A stretch of DNA of 21,732 bases. Source: Treponema sp. GTDB lineage: Bacteria > Spirochaetota > Spirochaetia > Treponematales > Treponemataceae. Below, one piece after another: positions 1-7,218 of the stretch; position 1 is the first letter of the stretch, and every line of letters starts with the position of its first letter. A program made the position numbers and the translations under genes. The notes beneath the pieces are model-generated. The model did no database searches. It was not told the DNA's origin and saw only the letters and a program-made list of their open reading frames with translations. The DNA lies in contig JAFOTA010000102.1 of assembly GCA_017421145.1 (NCBI GenBank), positions 1 through 21,732 of the forward strand, in the 5' to 3' direction.

Positions 1-222
1 GATACAATCCTTCACGGACACGCAAAGGACTATGATGACATTTCTCTTTTGCGCTGCGTAAGGAACGGCATAGAAGAAATATGCAGGAGGAAAACGGAAA
101 AAGATCTTCCATATAAATGGTTCGGTGGAACGGATCTGCAGCATCCTTTCAGCGTGATTCCCGGAAAGCACTATCAGCAGGACGATCATGTAATCTGCTA
201 TAAGGCATCTTTAAAAAACTGA
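1..222 (+). CDS. 3' end of an unrecognised protein (partial at window edge)
   Basis: Frame 1 is open from the first base to a TGA at 220-222, giving 73 C-terminal residues. The fragment includes HGHAKDYDD near its start and GGTDLQHPFSVIPGKHYQQ near its end. It is mixed and charged, rich in His, Asp and Tyr, with no membrane segment, so it is probably cytoplasmic. I do not recognise the family. The reading is supported by an uninterrupted frame with codon use like the neighbours and by the absence of a convincing alternative frame. The gene starts outside the window, so length, start and operon context cannot be judged. Confidence 0.6.
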   Translation, partial: DTILHGHAKDYDDISLLRCVRNGIEEICRRKTEKDLPYKWFGGTDLQHPFSVIPGKHYQQDDHVICYKASLKN

Positions 223-240
223 AGTTTTTTGAAGATTTTC

Positions 241-276
241 CATAAAAAAGCCATAGAAAAAAAACATAGAAAAAAA
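241..276. other. Phased A-tracts in the 223-397 intergenic stretch
   Basis: Four CATA-starting units (at 241, 252, 265 and 279) carry runs of A at about 245-249, 257-264 and 270-276. The spacing is roughly one helical turn, which is expected to bend DNA. The stretch lies upstream of the lipoprotein-MATE unit and could act as an UP-like element. The only promoter I can propose nearby is weak: TAAAGA at 281-286, 17 bases, then TATTCT at 304-309. Confidence 0.3.
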
Positions 277-330
277 GTCATAAAGACAGTATGATCTCGA
301 AAGTATTCTATGACCATACGTTTTATGGAC

Positions 331-361
331 GTTCTGAAAACCAGCCCCTGTTTTTTAGAAC
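331..361 (+). promoter_or_regulatory. Leader stem-loop ahead of the small lipoprotein gene
   Basis: GTTCTGAAAAC (331-341) can pair with GTTTTTTAGAAC (350-361) around an 8-base loop. The stem has 11 pairs, one of them G-T, with a single bulged T. It sits 22 bases upstream of the Shine-Dalgarno sequence GGAGG (384-388). No T-run follows, so it is not an intrinsic terminator. A role in mRNA stability or translation control is inference only. Confidence 0.35.
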
Positions 362-397
362 AAGCTTCTGAAATACGATTCTTGGAGGATTCTAGGA

Positions 398-580
398 ATG
401 AAAAGCATCGGGAAACTTTTTTTGGTTTTATTCGTGTTTCTGTTGTTTTCATGCGGCGGAACGGACAGCAAGAAGAGAGAGTCTGATATCGCCAATCACC
501 ATGAGCTGATTGACATTTCTTCAAAGGTCGGAGATACAATCAACCTGATAGGCTCACAGATCGACCAATTTGAAGTTTGA
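398..580 (+). CDS. Very small lipoprotein, 60 residues
   Basis: The ATG at 398 follows a strong GGAGG (384-388) at 9-base spacing. The product begins with Lys-rich MKSIGK, then a hydrophobic stretch, then a lipobox-like LLFSC with the lipidated Cys at residue 19. This predicts a mature membrane-tethered peptide of only 42 residues (CGGTDSKKR to QFEV), hydrophilic and without a known domain. Its TGA stop (578-580) shares a base with the ATG of the downstream MATE transporter (TGATG), so the two are translated as a coupled pair. A regulatory or leader-type role for the transporter is possible but unproven. A remnant of a longer lipoprotein is the main alternative. I do not recognise the family. 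Confidence 0.65.
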   Translation: MKSIGKLFLVLFVFLLFSCGGTDSKKRESDIANHHELIDISSKVGDTINLIGSQIDQFEV

Positions 581-1941
581 TGGAAGAGCAAAAAAATCAA
601 GGAAAAAGCGCATCGGAAGAACGCTTCAAGCTTATGACGGAAACCCCGGTTTCAAAACTGATACTGAGGCTTTCCGTCCCGACCATAATCAGCATGCTCG
701 TAACCGCCTTGTACAATGCAGCAGATACTTTTTTCGTAGGCCGCATTTCAACGGAAGCTACGGCAGCTGTGGGTCTTGCTTTTTCCGCAATGGCAATAAT
801 GCAGGCGCTTGGATTTTTCTGCGGTCAAGGCTCAGGAAACTATCTTTCTCGGATGCTCGGCGCAGGAAATCAAAAGGAAGCGGAAGAAATGGCTGCAACC
901 GGTCTTGCACTTTCGCTTATTCTCGGCATAGCAACCGGTGCGCTTGCAATCATATTCATAAGACCCCTCGTTTCTTTTTTGGGTGCCTCAGAAAATCTGA
1001 TCGAAGAAACATGCAGCTATTTAAGGATAATCATGCTCGGCTCTCCGTTTATGATGGCGCAGTTCGTACTGAACAACCAGCTCCGTTATCAAGGAAGCGC
1101 GATGTATGCAATGATAGGCTTGTTGTGCGGAGCAATCCTTAACATAGCTTTCGACCCTCTGATGATTTTCGTACTTAAGCTGGGTGTAAGCGGAGCCGCA
1201 ATAGCAACGGTCTCAGGGCAGGCAATCAGTTTTGCCGTATTGCTCATCGGGACAAGGAAAGGCGCGAACATAAGGCTCAGATTCAAAAACATCAGGCTGA
1301 ACGGACATTATCTTCTTGAAATAATCAACGGCGGCATTCCGGCTTTGTTCCGTCAGGGACTTGCGGCAGTTGCAACCCTTCTTCTCAACCGTGCGGCAGG
1401 AGCATACGGAGAAGCAGCCATTGCCGGCATGAGCGTAACGGGCAGGGTTTCATTGTTCGTTTCAAGTGCGCTTATCGGATTCGGCCAGGGATATCAGCCG
1501 GTATGTTCTTTCAATTACGGAGCAAAAAAAACGTCGCGCGTAAAAGAAGGATATTTTTTCTGCCTACGCTACGGAACCATTTTTCTTTCGGTCATGGCAG
1601 TCCTCTGCTTGATTTTTGCACCGCAGATCATCGCATTTTTCCGGGATGACCCGGCAGTCATTGAAGTGGGTGCAGCAGCTTTAAGATGGCAGGCCGCCGC
1701 ATTGCCGCTCGGAGCAGGAATAATCATCACGAACATGATGCTCCAATCCATAGGAAAAGGAATAAAAGCATCATTGACCGCAAGTGCAAGAAGCGGATTC
1801 TGCTTTATACCGCTGATTCTGATTCTACCGCAGATTTTCGGACTTCGGGGAGTGGAGACAGCCCAGGCAGTTTCAGACGTGCTGGCACTCTTTATATGCA
1901 TACCGCTTGCAATCTCCGAGCTTAGGAAAATGAAGGCATAG
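580..1941 (+). CDS. MATE family efflux transporter
   Basis: A 453-residue protein with about twelve hydrophobic segments, the usual size for multidrug and toxic compound extrusion (MATE/NorM/DinF-like) exporters. These export drugs or metabolites across the inner membrane using a Na+ or H+ gradient. The N-terminus has the typical PVSKLILRLSVP, ALYNAADTFFVGR and GQGSGNYLSRMLG signature of the first two helices. The second half carries the mirrored SALIGFGQGYQPVCSFNYGA stretch, reflecting the internal duplication of the family. The start is the ATG at 580, which overlaps the lipoprotein stop; a TTG one codon earlier is less likely. No good Shine-Dalgarno precedes it, consistent with translational coupling. 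The substrate cannot be told from sequence. Confidence 0.93.
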   Translation: MEEQKNQGKSASEERFKLMTETPVSKLILRLSVPTIISMLVTALYNAADTFFVGRISTEATAAVGLAFSAMAIMQALGFFCGQGSGNYLSRMLGAGNQKEAEEMAATGLALSLILGIATGALAIIFIRPLVSFLGASENLIEETCSYLRIIMLGSPFMMAQFVLNNQLRYQGSAMYAMIGLLCGAILNIAFDPLMIFVLKLGVSGAAIATVSGQAISFAVLLIGTRKGANIRLRFKNIRLNGHYLLEIINGGIPALFRQGLAAVATLLLNRAAGAYGEAAIAGMSVTGRVSLFVSSALIGFGQGYQPVCSFNYGAKKTSRVKEGYFFCLRYGTIFLSVMAVLCLIFAPQIIAFFRDDPAVIEVGAAALRWQAAALPLGAGIIITNMMLQSIGKGIKASLTASARSGFCFIPLILILPQIFGLRGVETAQAVSDVLALFICIPLAISELRKMKA

Positions 1942-1945
1942 TTTT

Positions 1946-1979
1946 ATGACGGCGGGCATGATTTTTATATGTCCGTCAT
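1946..1979 (+). terminator. Inverted repeat after the MATE gene, possible terminator
   Basis: ATGACGG (1946-1952) is the exact reverse complement of CCGTCAT (1973-1979). A competing inner pairing, CGGGCAT (1953-1959) with ATGTCCG (1969-1975), has one G-T pair. It begins 4 bases after the stop. No clear T-run follows, so termination would be weak or factor-assisted. Confidence 0.3.
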
Positions 1980-2066
1980 CCATGCCTTGTTTCCGGCTTA
2001 AAACAACATTCCCTTGAATCATGCACAGAATGGGTTTATAATCTACAGCAGGTTTCAGGAGGAAAT

Positions 2067-3860
2067 GTGAAAATAAAATATCCTATAAATCTCAAGCAGA
2101 TTCTTCTTTTTTCGAGCCTTATCATTTTGGTGCTCGGCGTTTCTACGATTTTGGTCTCCACGCTCGTAAGGCTTGACGACAAAATTAAAGCCGAAGAAAA
2201 CAACTTTACGATCAACGAAAGGACGGCAGAGACAATACAGTCAAAGTTCGAAAACATGCAGAGCAATTCCTTCGTTCTTTTTGAAGCGGTGTCAAAGCTG
2301 GAAAACCAGGATGAAATCAAAAATCTTGAGCAGATATTCTTCAATGCAAATCAGGACATACTTTTCATCTACAGCACGGACACAGGCTACAGGAACAATC
2401 CGGGAAATGAAAATTCATTTTCGCTCGAAGACAAGGCAATGAGTTTTTTGAACTCAACCCATGCAGATTCCCAGAAAGTCAAATTCTTCAACACAAGCAG
2501 CCTGCTCGGAATCCCGTCAGTGATTTTTCTCTATGAATATGGAGCGGCAAATTCTTTGAAAAGCGGAGCCGTATGCCTTTCAGTCCAGACACTCGCGGAA
2601 CTCATGAGCACAGGTTCGAACAATGCGACGATCCTCGTAAATGAAAATTCCGAAATAATCATAAACCCGGATTACCAGAGCGACGAAAAGGAATATCCCG
2701 CAGTAAAAAAGATAATAAACGAAGTCAGATCAAATCCGTCGGAGAACAATGCGCAGACCTCCATCGACGGAATTTTCACGGCAGTGCACCAGATAAAAAA
2801 CGATCTTTTCGTAATCACCACGATTTCAGAAAAATCAGTTTATGCAGTCATCAACAAAACGACCTACAGGATCATACTTTTTTCACTCGCAGTCTTTTTC
2901 ATCGCAATCATCCTGATCAGATTTTTCAGCAAGAGCATCACGAACCCGATCAAAACCCTTGTGGACGCATCATCAAAAATCGAGCACGGACAATTCGAGC
3001 TTGACATAAAACCGACCACACAGGATGAGCTTGGGCTTCTTACGGAATCATTCATACAGATGGGCAAGGGACTTTCCGAACGCGAAAAACTCATGTCATC
3101 GTTCAGCAAATTCACGAACAAAACGATCGCACAAAAAGCGGCGCGCGGTGAACTTGCACTCGGAGGCGAAAACAGGAAAGCGACCATTTTCTTTTCCGAC
3201 ATCCGCTCATTTACCGCAATGTCCGAAAAAATGCAGCCAAAGGAAGTCGTTGAATTCTTGAACGCATACATGACGCGCATGGTCGAATGCGTGAACAAAA
3301 CAGGCGGCGTGGTTGACAAATACATCGGTGACGCAATCATGGCGGTGTGGGGTGCACCAGAATCTTCCGGAAGCCCTGAATCAGACGCGCTTAATGCAGT
3401 AACGGCCGCACTCATGATGAGGGACTCGCTTTTTTCATTCAACACAGCGCGCAGGTCAAAGGGACTTCCTCCTGTCAGGATCGGATGCGGAATAAACTCA
3501 GGTCATGTCGTTGCAGGTCAGATCGGATCGAACGAGCGCATGGAATATACTGTAATCGGAGATGCAGTGAATCTTGCAAGCCGCACGGAAGCTCTCAACA
3601 AACCTTTTGCAACCGACGTTCTGATCACGGAAAACACCTACAATCTGATCAGGGACAAGATAACCGTAGAAGAAATGCCGGGAGTCCATGTAAAAGGAAA
3701 AACCGACGAAATAAAAATGTATGCGGTAATCAATCTCAAATCAAATGCAAAACTCAAGACGCTTGATGAAGTAAGAAGCCTAATCGGTGTCGCCGCCCCG
3801 GATTTGTCAAAGGTGAATACAGATGACGAAGAAAAAAAATACCAGATACAAGCTAAATAA
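2067..3860 (+). CDS. Membrane-anchored class III adenylate cyclase with sensor and HAMP domains
   Basis: Synthesises cAMP from ATP at the inner membrane. Layout of the 597 residues: TM1 about 10-33; extracytoplasmic Cache-like sensor about 35-265; TM2 about 268-286; HAMP about 287-340; catalytic domain about 370-555. Metal-binding aspartates are D378 (FFSDIRSFT) and D422 (YIGDAIMAVWGAP). The adenine-selecting pair K418 and D499, and the transition-state pair N502 and R506 (VIGDAVNLASRTE), are all present, so an active adenylate rather than guanylate cyclase is expected. Translation starts at GTG 2067 behind AGGAGG (2057-2062). An ATG two bases earlier meets TGA at once. The gene overlaps the next by 38 bases, so membrane cyclase and FecR-like protein are likely co-expressed. 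The sensed ligand is unknown. Confidence 0.93.
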   Translation: MKIKYPINLKQILLFSSLIILVLGVSTILVSTLVRLDDKIKAEENNFTINERTAETIQSKFENMQSNSFVLFEAVSKLENQDEIKNLEQIFFNANQDILFIYSTDTGYRNNPGNENSFSLEDKAMSFLNSTHADSQKVKFFNTSSLLGIPSVIFLYEYGAANSLKSGAVCLSVQTLAELMSTGSNNATILVNENSEIIINPDYQSDEKEYPAVKKIINEVRSNPSENNAQTSIDGIFTAVHQIKNDLFVITTISEKSVYAVINKTTYRIILFSLAVFFIAIILIRFFSKSITNPIKTLVDASSKIEHGQFELDIKPTTQDELGLLTESFIQMGKGLSEREKLMSSFSKFTNKTIAQKAARGELALGGENRKATIFFSDIRSFTAMSEKMQPKEVVEFLNAYMTRMVECVNKTGGVVDKYIGDAIMAVWGAPESSGSPESDALNAVTAALMMRDSLFSFNTARRSKGLPPVRIGCGINSGHVVAGQIGSNERMEYTVIGDAVNLASRTEALNKPFATDVLITENTYNLIRDKITVEEMPGVHVKGKTDEIKMYAVINLKSNAKLKTLDEVRSLIGVAAPDLSKVNTDDEEKKYQIQAK

Positions 3861-5775
3861 AGTTGATTACGCAATACTGATCATCTGCTCCGCCGTGGCT
3901 TTGATCCTTCTGTATCTTTTTTACAAGGACCTGAACTCATATTCGATAAAGCAGAACGAAGAGCCGATTGCAAAAATCTACTTCAAGAAAAACACCGCCC
4001 AAAGAAAATTCGCGGACAGCGACATCTGGAGCCTTTTGCAAAATCCGAGCGACATCTATGACGGTGACAAAATCAGGACTTCCATGAACTCCGAGGCATA
4101 CACGGAATTCCCGGACAGCGACGTAAAAATCCAGCTCCGTGAAAAATCCATGGTGCAGATTTTTAAAAACAAAAAAGAGCAGGCACTTGATTTCATAAGC
4201 GGTGAAATCTATGTCGAAAGCACGTCAAAAACCGACAAATTCATAATCCGCGCGGACAACAAGGAAATCGCCGTATCACAAAAATCACAGGCAAGGATCG
4301 TGCGTCCCGAAGACCCGGAAAATAAAAACGGCACCGTAAATATAGAAGTCATGAGCGGAAAAATCGAAGTGAGCGATTTGTCGGACGGAAAGAAAAAAAA
4401 CAATGCATCGGAAAAGCTCGTGATCAAAGGCGGTGAAGATTATACGGTTTCACTTTCAAAATCCATTTCCAGCCCGGAGGCATATGTGAACAGAAGTGAA
4501 ATTGCAGAAGCAAATCTCCACGTTGATGAAGATTTCAAAGACGAATACATCTATGACGATGCAGGATTTGAAAACAGCTATTTTGAAAATGATTACGCCC
4601 CTGAACCCGGTGTCTTCAACTGGCCTGAATCATCAGGAATAATAGAAGAAATCGTAGAAAAAACAGAGGCTGCCGTTAACGCTGTAGTAAATGAAACAAA
4701 GTCCGCAATAAAAAAAGCCGAAGAGTATTTCCAGCCGGCTCCGAAAAAAACTGCTCCTGAACCGGAAGCAAAAACAGAAACGGAAAACCTGCAGCCGCAA
4801 GCAAATGAAACGGAAGAACAGGAAGACGAAAAAAAGCCGGGCAAATATGAAGTCATCGAAAACGGATTTGAAAGCACGGTCGAATACGGAAAAGCCACTT
4901 TCGATTACAACCTGTACAATTCCCTGACCAAAGAATCAAATCATGAATTCGGTCACAGCCTGAACGATTTTGCGCCGAACAAAACTATTCCAAAAGGCTC
5001 CGTGATTGAAGTTGAGATGAGCGGAATCCCCGACCATGACCTGAGCCGCTTTGCAATACAGATTGCAGATCTTACGGGAGAATGGGAAAGGGTACATGAA
5101 TTTTCAGACATATATCCGAATGCAGGAGAGGGGCTTAAAAAAGGAGTTCCATTCGTACAGAAAAAACGCTTTGTCCTGACGGGTGACATCGAAAACACAA
5201 AACGCTCGAACATAGGATTTTCCTACGACCCGCCGATACTTGACGACCCGATGAGCATAGAAAATCTCAAAATCACCGTAAGGGTTCTGACGCTCGACTC
5301 AAAGGAACTTGAAGAAACGCTTCCCGAAGATTTCAAATGGAGCCACACATACGAGAATATCGCATTCGAAAAAATTCCGTGGGGAAAAGGCGAAAATGAT
5401 TTCGATTATGAGTTCCATATAAACACGGATGAAATTTTCGGTTCTTCAGTACATATCCCGGCAGGAACGAAAGTGAAAATTTCCATAAACGGAGTTTCAA
5501 ACAAAAAGATAAACTGGCTGTGGGCAAGCCCTGTAGGAAACGTTGAAAACCAATACAGGACGTTTTTCCTTGAAGGAAACGATTATTATGCAATGCGCAT
5601 TTCGGACAATCCGATTCAGCCTGGCGCAAGATTTTCAGTTTCAAAAGTCTATACATTCAAAACGGACATGCAGGACACTATACCTCACTCAATCAGGATA
5701 GATATCCCGCATGACGCAGGAGAAGAAGGAACTGCATTCACCAATGCAGAAATCACAGTGGAGCTTGTAAAATAG
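3823..5775 (+). CDS. FecR-domain membrane protein with two C-terminal repeat domains
   Basis: A 650-residue protein. A basic N-terminus and one membrane helix (about 16-34) leave the rest outside the cytoplasm. Residues about 60-210 resemble a FecR domain (DSDIWSLLQNPSDIYDGDKI, VKIQLREKSMVQIF, SGKIEVSD). Residues 270-340 are an amphipathic helix followed by a Pro/Glu/Lys-rich linker. The C-terminal half holds two related blocks of about 145 residues, 350-490 and 517-650, sharing IPKGSVIEVEMSG versus IPAGTKVKISING and both ending in LKITV/AEITV-type strands. These are probably beta-sandwich domains. FecR domains usually sense or transmit signals in the periplasm; here no sigma factor is adjacent, but the gene overlaps the adenylate cyclase by 38 bases. 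The start ATG 3823 has AAAGGTG at 3809-3815. The function of the C-terminal blocks is unknown. Confidence 0.82.
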   Translation: MTKKKNTRYKLNKVDYAILIICSAVALILLYLFYKDLNSYSIKQNEEPIAKIYFKKNTAQRKFADSDIWSLLQNPSDIYDGDKIRTSMNSEAYTEFPDSDVKIQLREKSMVQIFKNKKEQALDFISGEIYVESTSKTDKFIIRADNKEIAVSQKSQARIVRPEDPENKNGTVNIEVMSGKIEVSDLSDGKKKNNASEKLVIKGGEDYTVSLSKSISSPEAYVNRSEIAEANLHVDEDFKDEYIYDDAGFENSYFENDYAPEPGVFNWPESSGIIEEIVEKTEAAVNAVVNETKSAIKKAEEYFQPAPKKTAPEPEAKTETENLQPQANETEEQEDEKKPGKYEVIENGFESTVEYGKATFDYNLYNSLTKESNHEFGHSLNDFAPNKTIPKGSVIEVEMSGIPDHDLSRFAIQIADLTGEWERVHEFSDIYPNAGEGLKKGVPFVQKKRFVLTGDIENTKRSNIGFSYDPPILDDPMSIENLKITVRVLTLDSKELEETLPEDFKWSHTYENIAFEKIPWGKGENDFDYEFHINTDEIFGSSVHIPAGTKVKISINGVSNKKINWLWASPVGNVENQYRTFFLEGNDYYAMRISDNPIQPGARFSVSKVYTFKTDMQDTIPHSIRIDIPHDAGEEGTAFTNAEITVELVK

Positions 5776-5812
5776 CACTTGCACCTGAAACCAACGGCGC
5801 AAGCAGTTGTTT

Positions 5813-5818
5813 TATAAT
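5813..5818 (+). promoter_or_regulatory. Candidate -10 box for the secreted two-repeat protein
   Basis: A perfect TATAAT lies 29 bases before the ATG at 5848. I find no matching -35 hexamer at 16-18 bases, so the promoter is tentative. The ribosome binding site that fixes the start is TGGAGG at 5837-5842. Confidence 0.35.
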
Positions 5819-5847
5819 CAGCTGACTTTTTTTATATGGAGGCACTT

Positions 5848-6864
5848 ATGAACAAAGCTAAGAAGATTTTTTCAGCAGCCCTGCTCTTTGCAGCAAGTAT
5901 TTTTATATGCGCACATGCAGATGACTGGAAGATGTCCGAAAAATTCAATCCTTCTCCCGGCGTATACTCGATGAAAATATATGAGTCATGGAACGGCACT
6001 GCTTTTTCCGGCCACAGAAAAATAAACACGCTCCTAACGATCAGAAAAAACGGTGTTCTGGAAGCCGACATAAAGGGGCTTTCTGCAACTGAAACATTTA
6101 CCTTCAATAAAGAAAGCGACTACGAAGCCTACAAAAAAAATCATGCAGGAATAAGCTTTGACGATTCAAATCTTTCGGTCGAACAAAAGCTCCTTCCAAA
6201 AGATTATGACCAATCTTCATCCTTTTCTGATTTCATTGATTCCATAAATTCTGATTTTATGGTTTTTGAATCTGAAAACTTCTATTACAAGCTTTACAAA
6301 AAATATGCAGACAAAAAGCTTGGCGTCGATATCGAACGGACATGCCTCCTTGAACCGCTCATATTGAATCTTGAAGATTTTGTAAACGGCTCGATCGTGC
6401 CTCCTGAGGAAGACCTTGCATGGAAAAAATCAAAGTCATTCAATCCGCCGGCAGGAACATACGACCTGAAAATGAACATGAAGGGAACGGACGCAAAAAC
6501 AGGAATCTCCGCAGACGCAGACATGGACGGAATCATTTCGATAAGGGGAACGAATTCTTATTCAATGGTGACCATAGAAATAAAAGGCGGGCAGATGAAC
6601 ATGCATTTTACGCCTGAAGCATACGGCGAGGCAAAATCACTTTATAAGATGGCATACGGAAACGCCTACAATTATAACGACGAAACGCGCACCATCTCAG
6701 GAAACATAGACGAAGACACGAAAGACCGGTGCAATTCAGCGATGTTCTACAAAGAATTCACCGCAACCTACGGATACAACGTGTATACCGACGGCAACGG
6801 AAAGTACAAGCTCACGGTGGATTCCCAGGACGGTCTTGTAACGCTGATCATGAAAAAAAAGTAA
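5848..6864 (+). CDS. Secreted protein with two tandem related domains, unknown function
   Basis: The start is ATG 5848: the Shine-Dalgarno TGGAGG (5837-5842) lies directly in front at 5-base spacing and overlaps an upstream in-frame ATG at 5836, which is therefore unlikely. The 338-residue product has a signal peptide with probable cleavage after AHA at residue 24 (Cys21 has Ile before it, a poor lipobox). The mature protein is two related halves. Residues 26-157 begin DDWKMSEKFNPSPGVYSMKI, and residues 191-338 begin AWKKSKSFNPPAGTYDLKM. Each continues through beta-rich sequence with an IRKNG or IRGTN turn and an IKG turn. Each half looks like a compact beta domain, possibly a barrel. The family is not recognised. 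It stands alone between the cyclase unit and the 5S gene and probably acts in the periplasm or outside the cell. Confidence 0.75.
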   Translation: MNKAKKIFSAALLFAASIFICAHADDWKMSEKFNPSPGVYSMKIYESWNGTAFSGHRKINTLLTIRKNGVLEADIKGLSATETFTFNKESDYEAYKKNHAGISFDDSNLSVEQKLLPKDYDQSSSFSDFIDSINSDFMVFESENFYYKLYKKYADKKLGVDIERTCLLEPLILNLEDFVNGSIVPPEEDLAWKKSKSFNPPAGTYDLKMNMKGTDAKTGISADADMDGIISIRGTNSYSMVTIEIKGGQMNMHFTPEAYGEAKSLYKMAYGNAYNYNDETRTISGNIDEDTKDRCNSAMFYKEFTATYGYNVYTDGNGKYKLTVDSQDGLVTLIMKKK

Positions 6865-6868
6865 AATA

Positions 6869-6888
6869 TTTTTCAAATATTTGAAAAA
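6869..6888. repeat. Perfect 20-base AT-rich palindrome
   Basis: TTTTTCAAAT followed at once by its reverse complement ATTTGAAAAA. It starts 5 bases after the stop of the secreted-protein gene and ends 4 bases before the -35 box of the 5S promoter. It could be a weak bidirectional terminator, an UP-element-like sequence or an operator. The sequence cannot decide between these. Confidence 0.5.
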
Positions 6889-6892
6889 GCTA

Positions 6893-6921
6893 TTGACAGT
6901 TTTTTTCAAATAATGTAGATT
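6893..6921 (+). promoter_or_regulatory. Promoter of the 5S rRNA gene
   Basis: Consensus -35 TTGACA (6893-6898), 17-base spacer, -10 TAGATT (6916-6921). Transcription would start near 6928, leaving about 44 bases to be trimmed before the mature 5S end. A consensus -35 box and AT-rich upstream DNA fit an rRNA promoter. Confidence 0.65.
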
Positions 6922-6971
6922 ATATTCATCAGCAAGGAAATCACCAAGCTGATTGATTAGGCAATTAAATA

Positions 6972-7084
6972 TGCCGGTGACCATGACGCGGAGGAAATAC
7001 CTGTTCCCATACCGAACACAGAAGTCAAGCTCCGTTGTGCCGATGATACTGGATTCGTTCCGGGAAAGCAGGCAGTCGCCGGCT
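6972..7084 (+). rRNA. rrf: 5S ribosomal RNA (orphan copy)
   Basis: Recognised from the conserved core CCGAACACAGAAGTCAAGCT (from 7012) and GCCGATGATACTGG. Helix I forms from 6973-6981 with 7075-7083: nine pairs, one of them G-T. The length of about 113 bases suits a bacterial 5S RNA, a structural component of the large ribosomal subunit. No 23S or 16S sequence flanks it: a protein gene ends 108 bases upstream and asnB follows. It has its own promoter, so it appears to be transcribed alone. The ends are estimated from helix I and could shift by 1-3 bases. Confidence 0.93.
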
Positions 7085-7090
7085 TTTTTT
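7075..7090 (+). terminator. T-tract terminator directly after 5S helix I
   Basis: The 3' strand of helix I (7075-7083) runs straight into seven T residues (7084-7090). The closing stem of the 5S RNA may thus serve as the terminator hairpin, or help it. Confidence 0.55.
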
Positions 7091-7172
7091 ATTTAAACTA
7101 TTTTTGTTCATAACGCCAATCCAATCCTGCACGAAACTACGCGAAAAAAATCAGATTTTTTTTGAATATACA

Positions 7173-7204
7173 TTGCAATTTTTTTTTCTAACCGATACTA
7201 TAAT
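7173..7204 (+). promoter_or_regulatory. Promoter of asnB
   Basis: Perfect -10 TATAAT at 7199-7204. The nearest -35-like hexamer is TTGCAA at 7173-7178, giving a long 20-base spacer, so activator dependence is possible. Transcription would start near 7210-7212, only a few bases before the leader hairpin at 7219. The stretch from 7091 to 7172 is AT-rich and holds an A7/T7 inverted repeat at 7144-7162 but no gene that I can see. Confidence 0.55.
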
Positions 7205-7218
7205 ATAAGACGGCAAAG

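Noticed and set aside
213..230. AAAAAAC/GTTTTTT inverted repeat at the end of the first partial gene as a terminator
   Set aside because: The stem is almost all A-T with a 4-base loop and overlaps the stop codon; too weak to call.
198..539. Minus-strand open frame across the lipoprotein region
   Set aside because: Low-complexity product, no start signals, and it covers a supported gene on the other strand.
570..1142. 190-residue open frame on the plus strand overlapping the MATE gene
   Set aside because: Arg/Cys/His-rich product with no domain; a shadow of the MATE reading frame.
2864..3445. 193-residue open frame antisense to the adenylate cyclase
   Set aside because: Ser-rich product mirroring the cyclase codons; no ribosome binding site or domain.
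5778..5802. CTTGC...GCAAG hairpin after the FecR-like gene as a terminator
   Set aside because: Only five pairs, a 15-base loop and no clean T-run.
5836..5847. Upstream ATG for the secreted two-repeat protein
   Set aside because: It overlaps the TGGAGG ribosome binding site of the ATG at 5848 and would lengthen the signal peptide without reason.
7144..7162. A7TC/GAT7 inverted repeat between 5S and asnB
   Set aside because: No GC in the stem beyond one pair; likely just an A-tract facing a T-tract.
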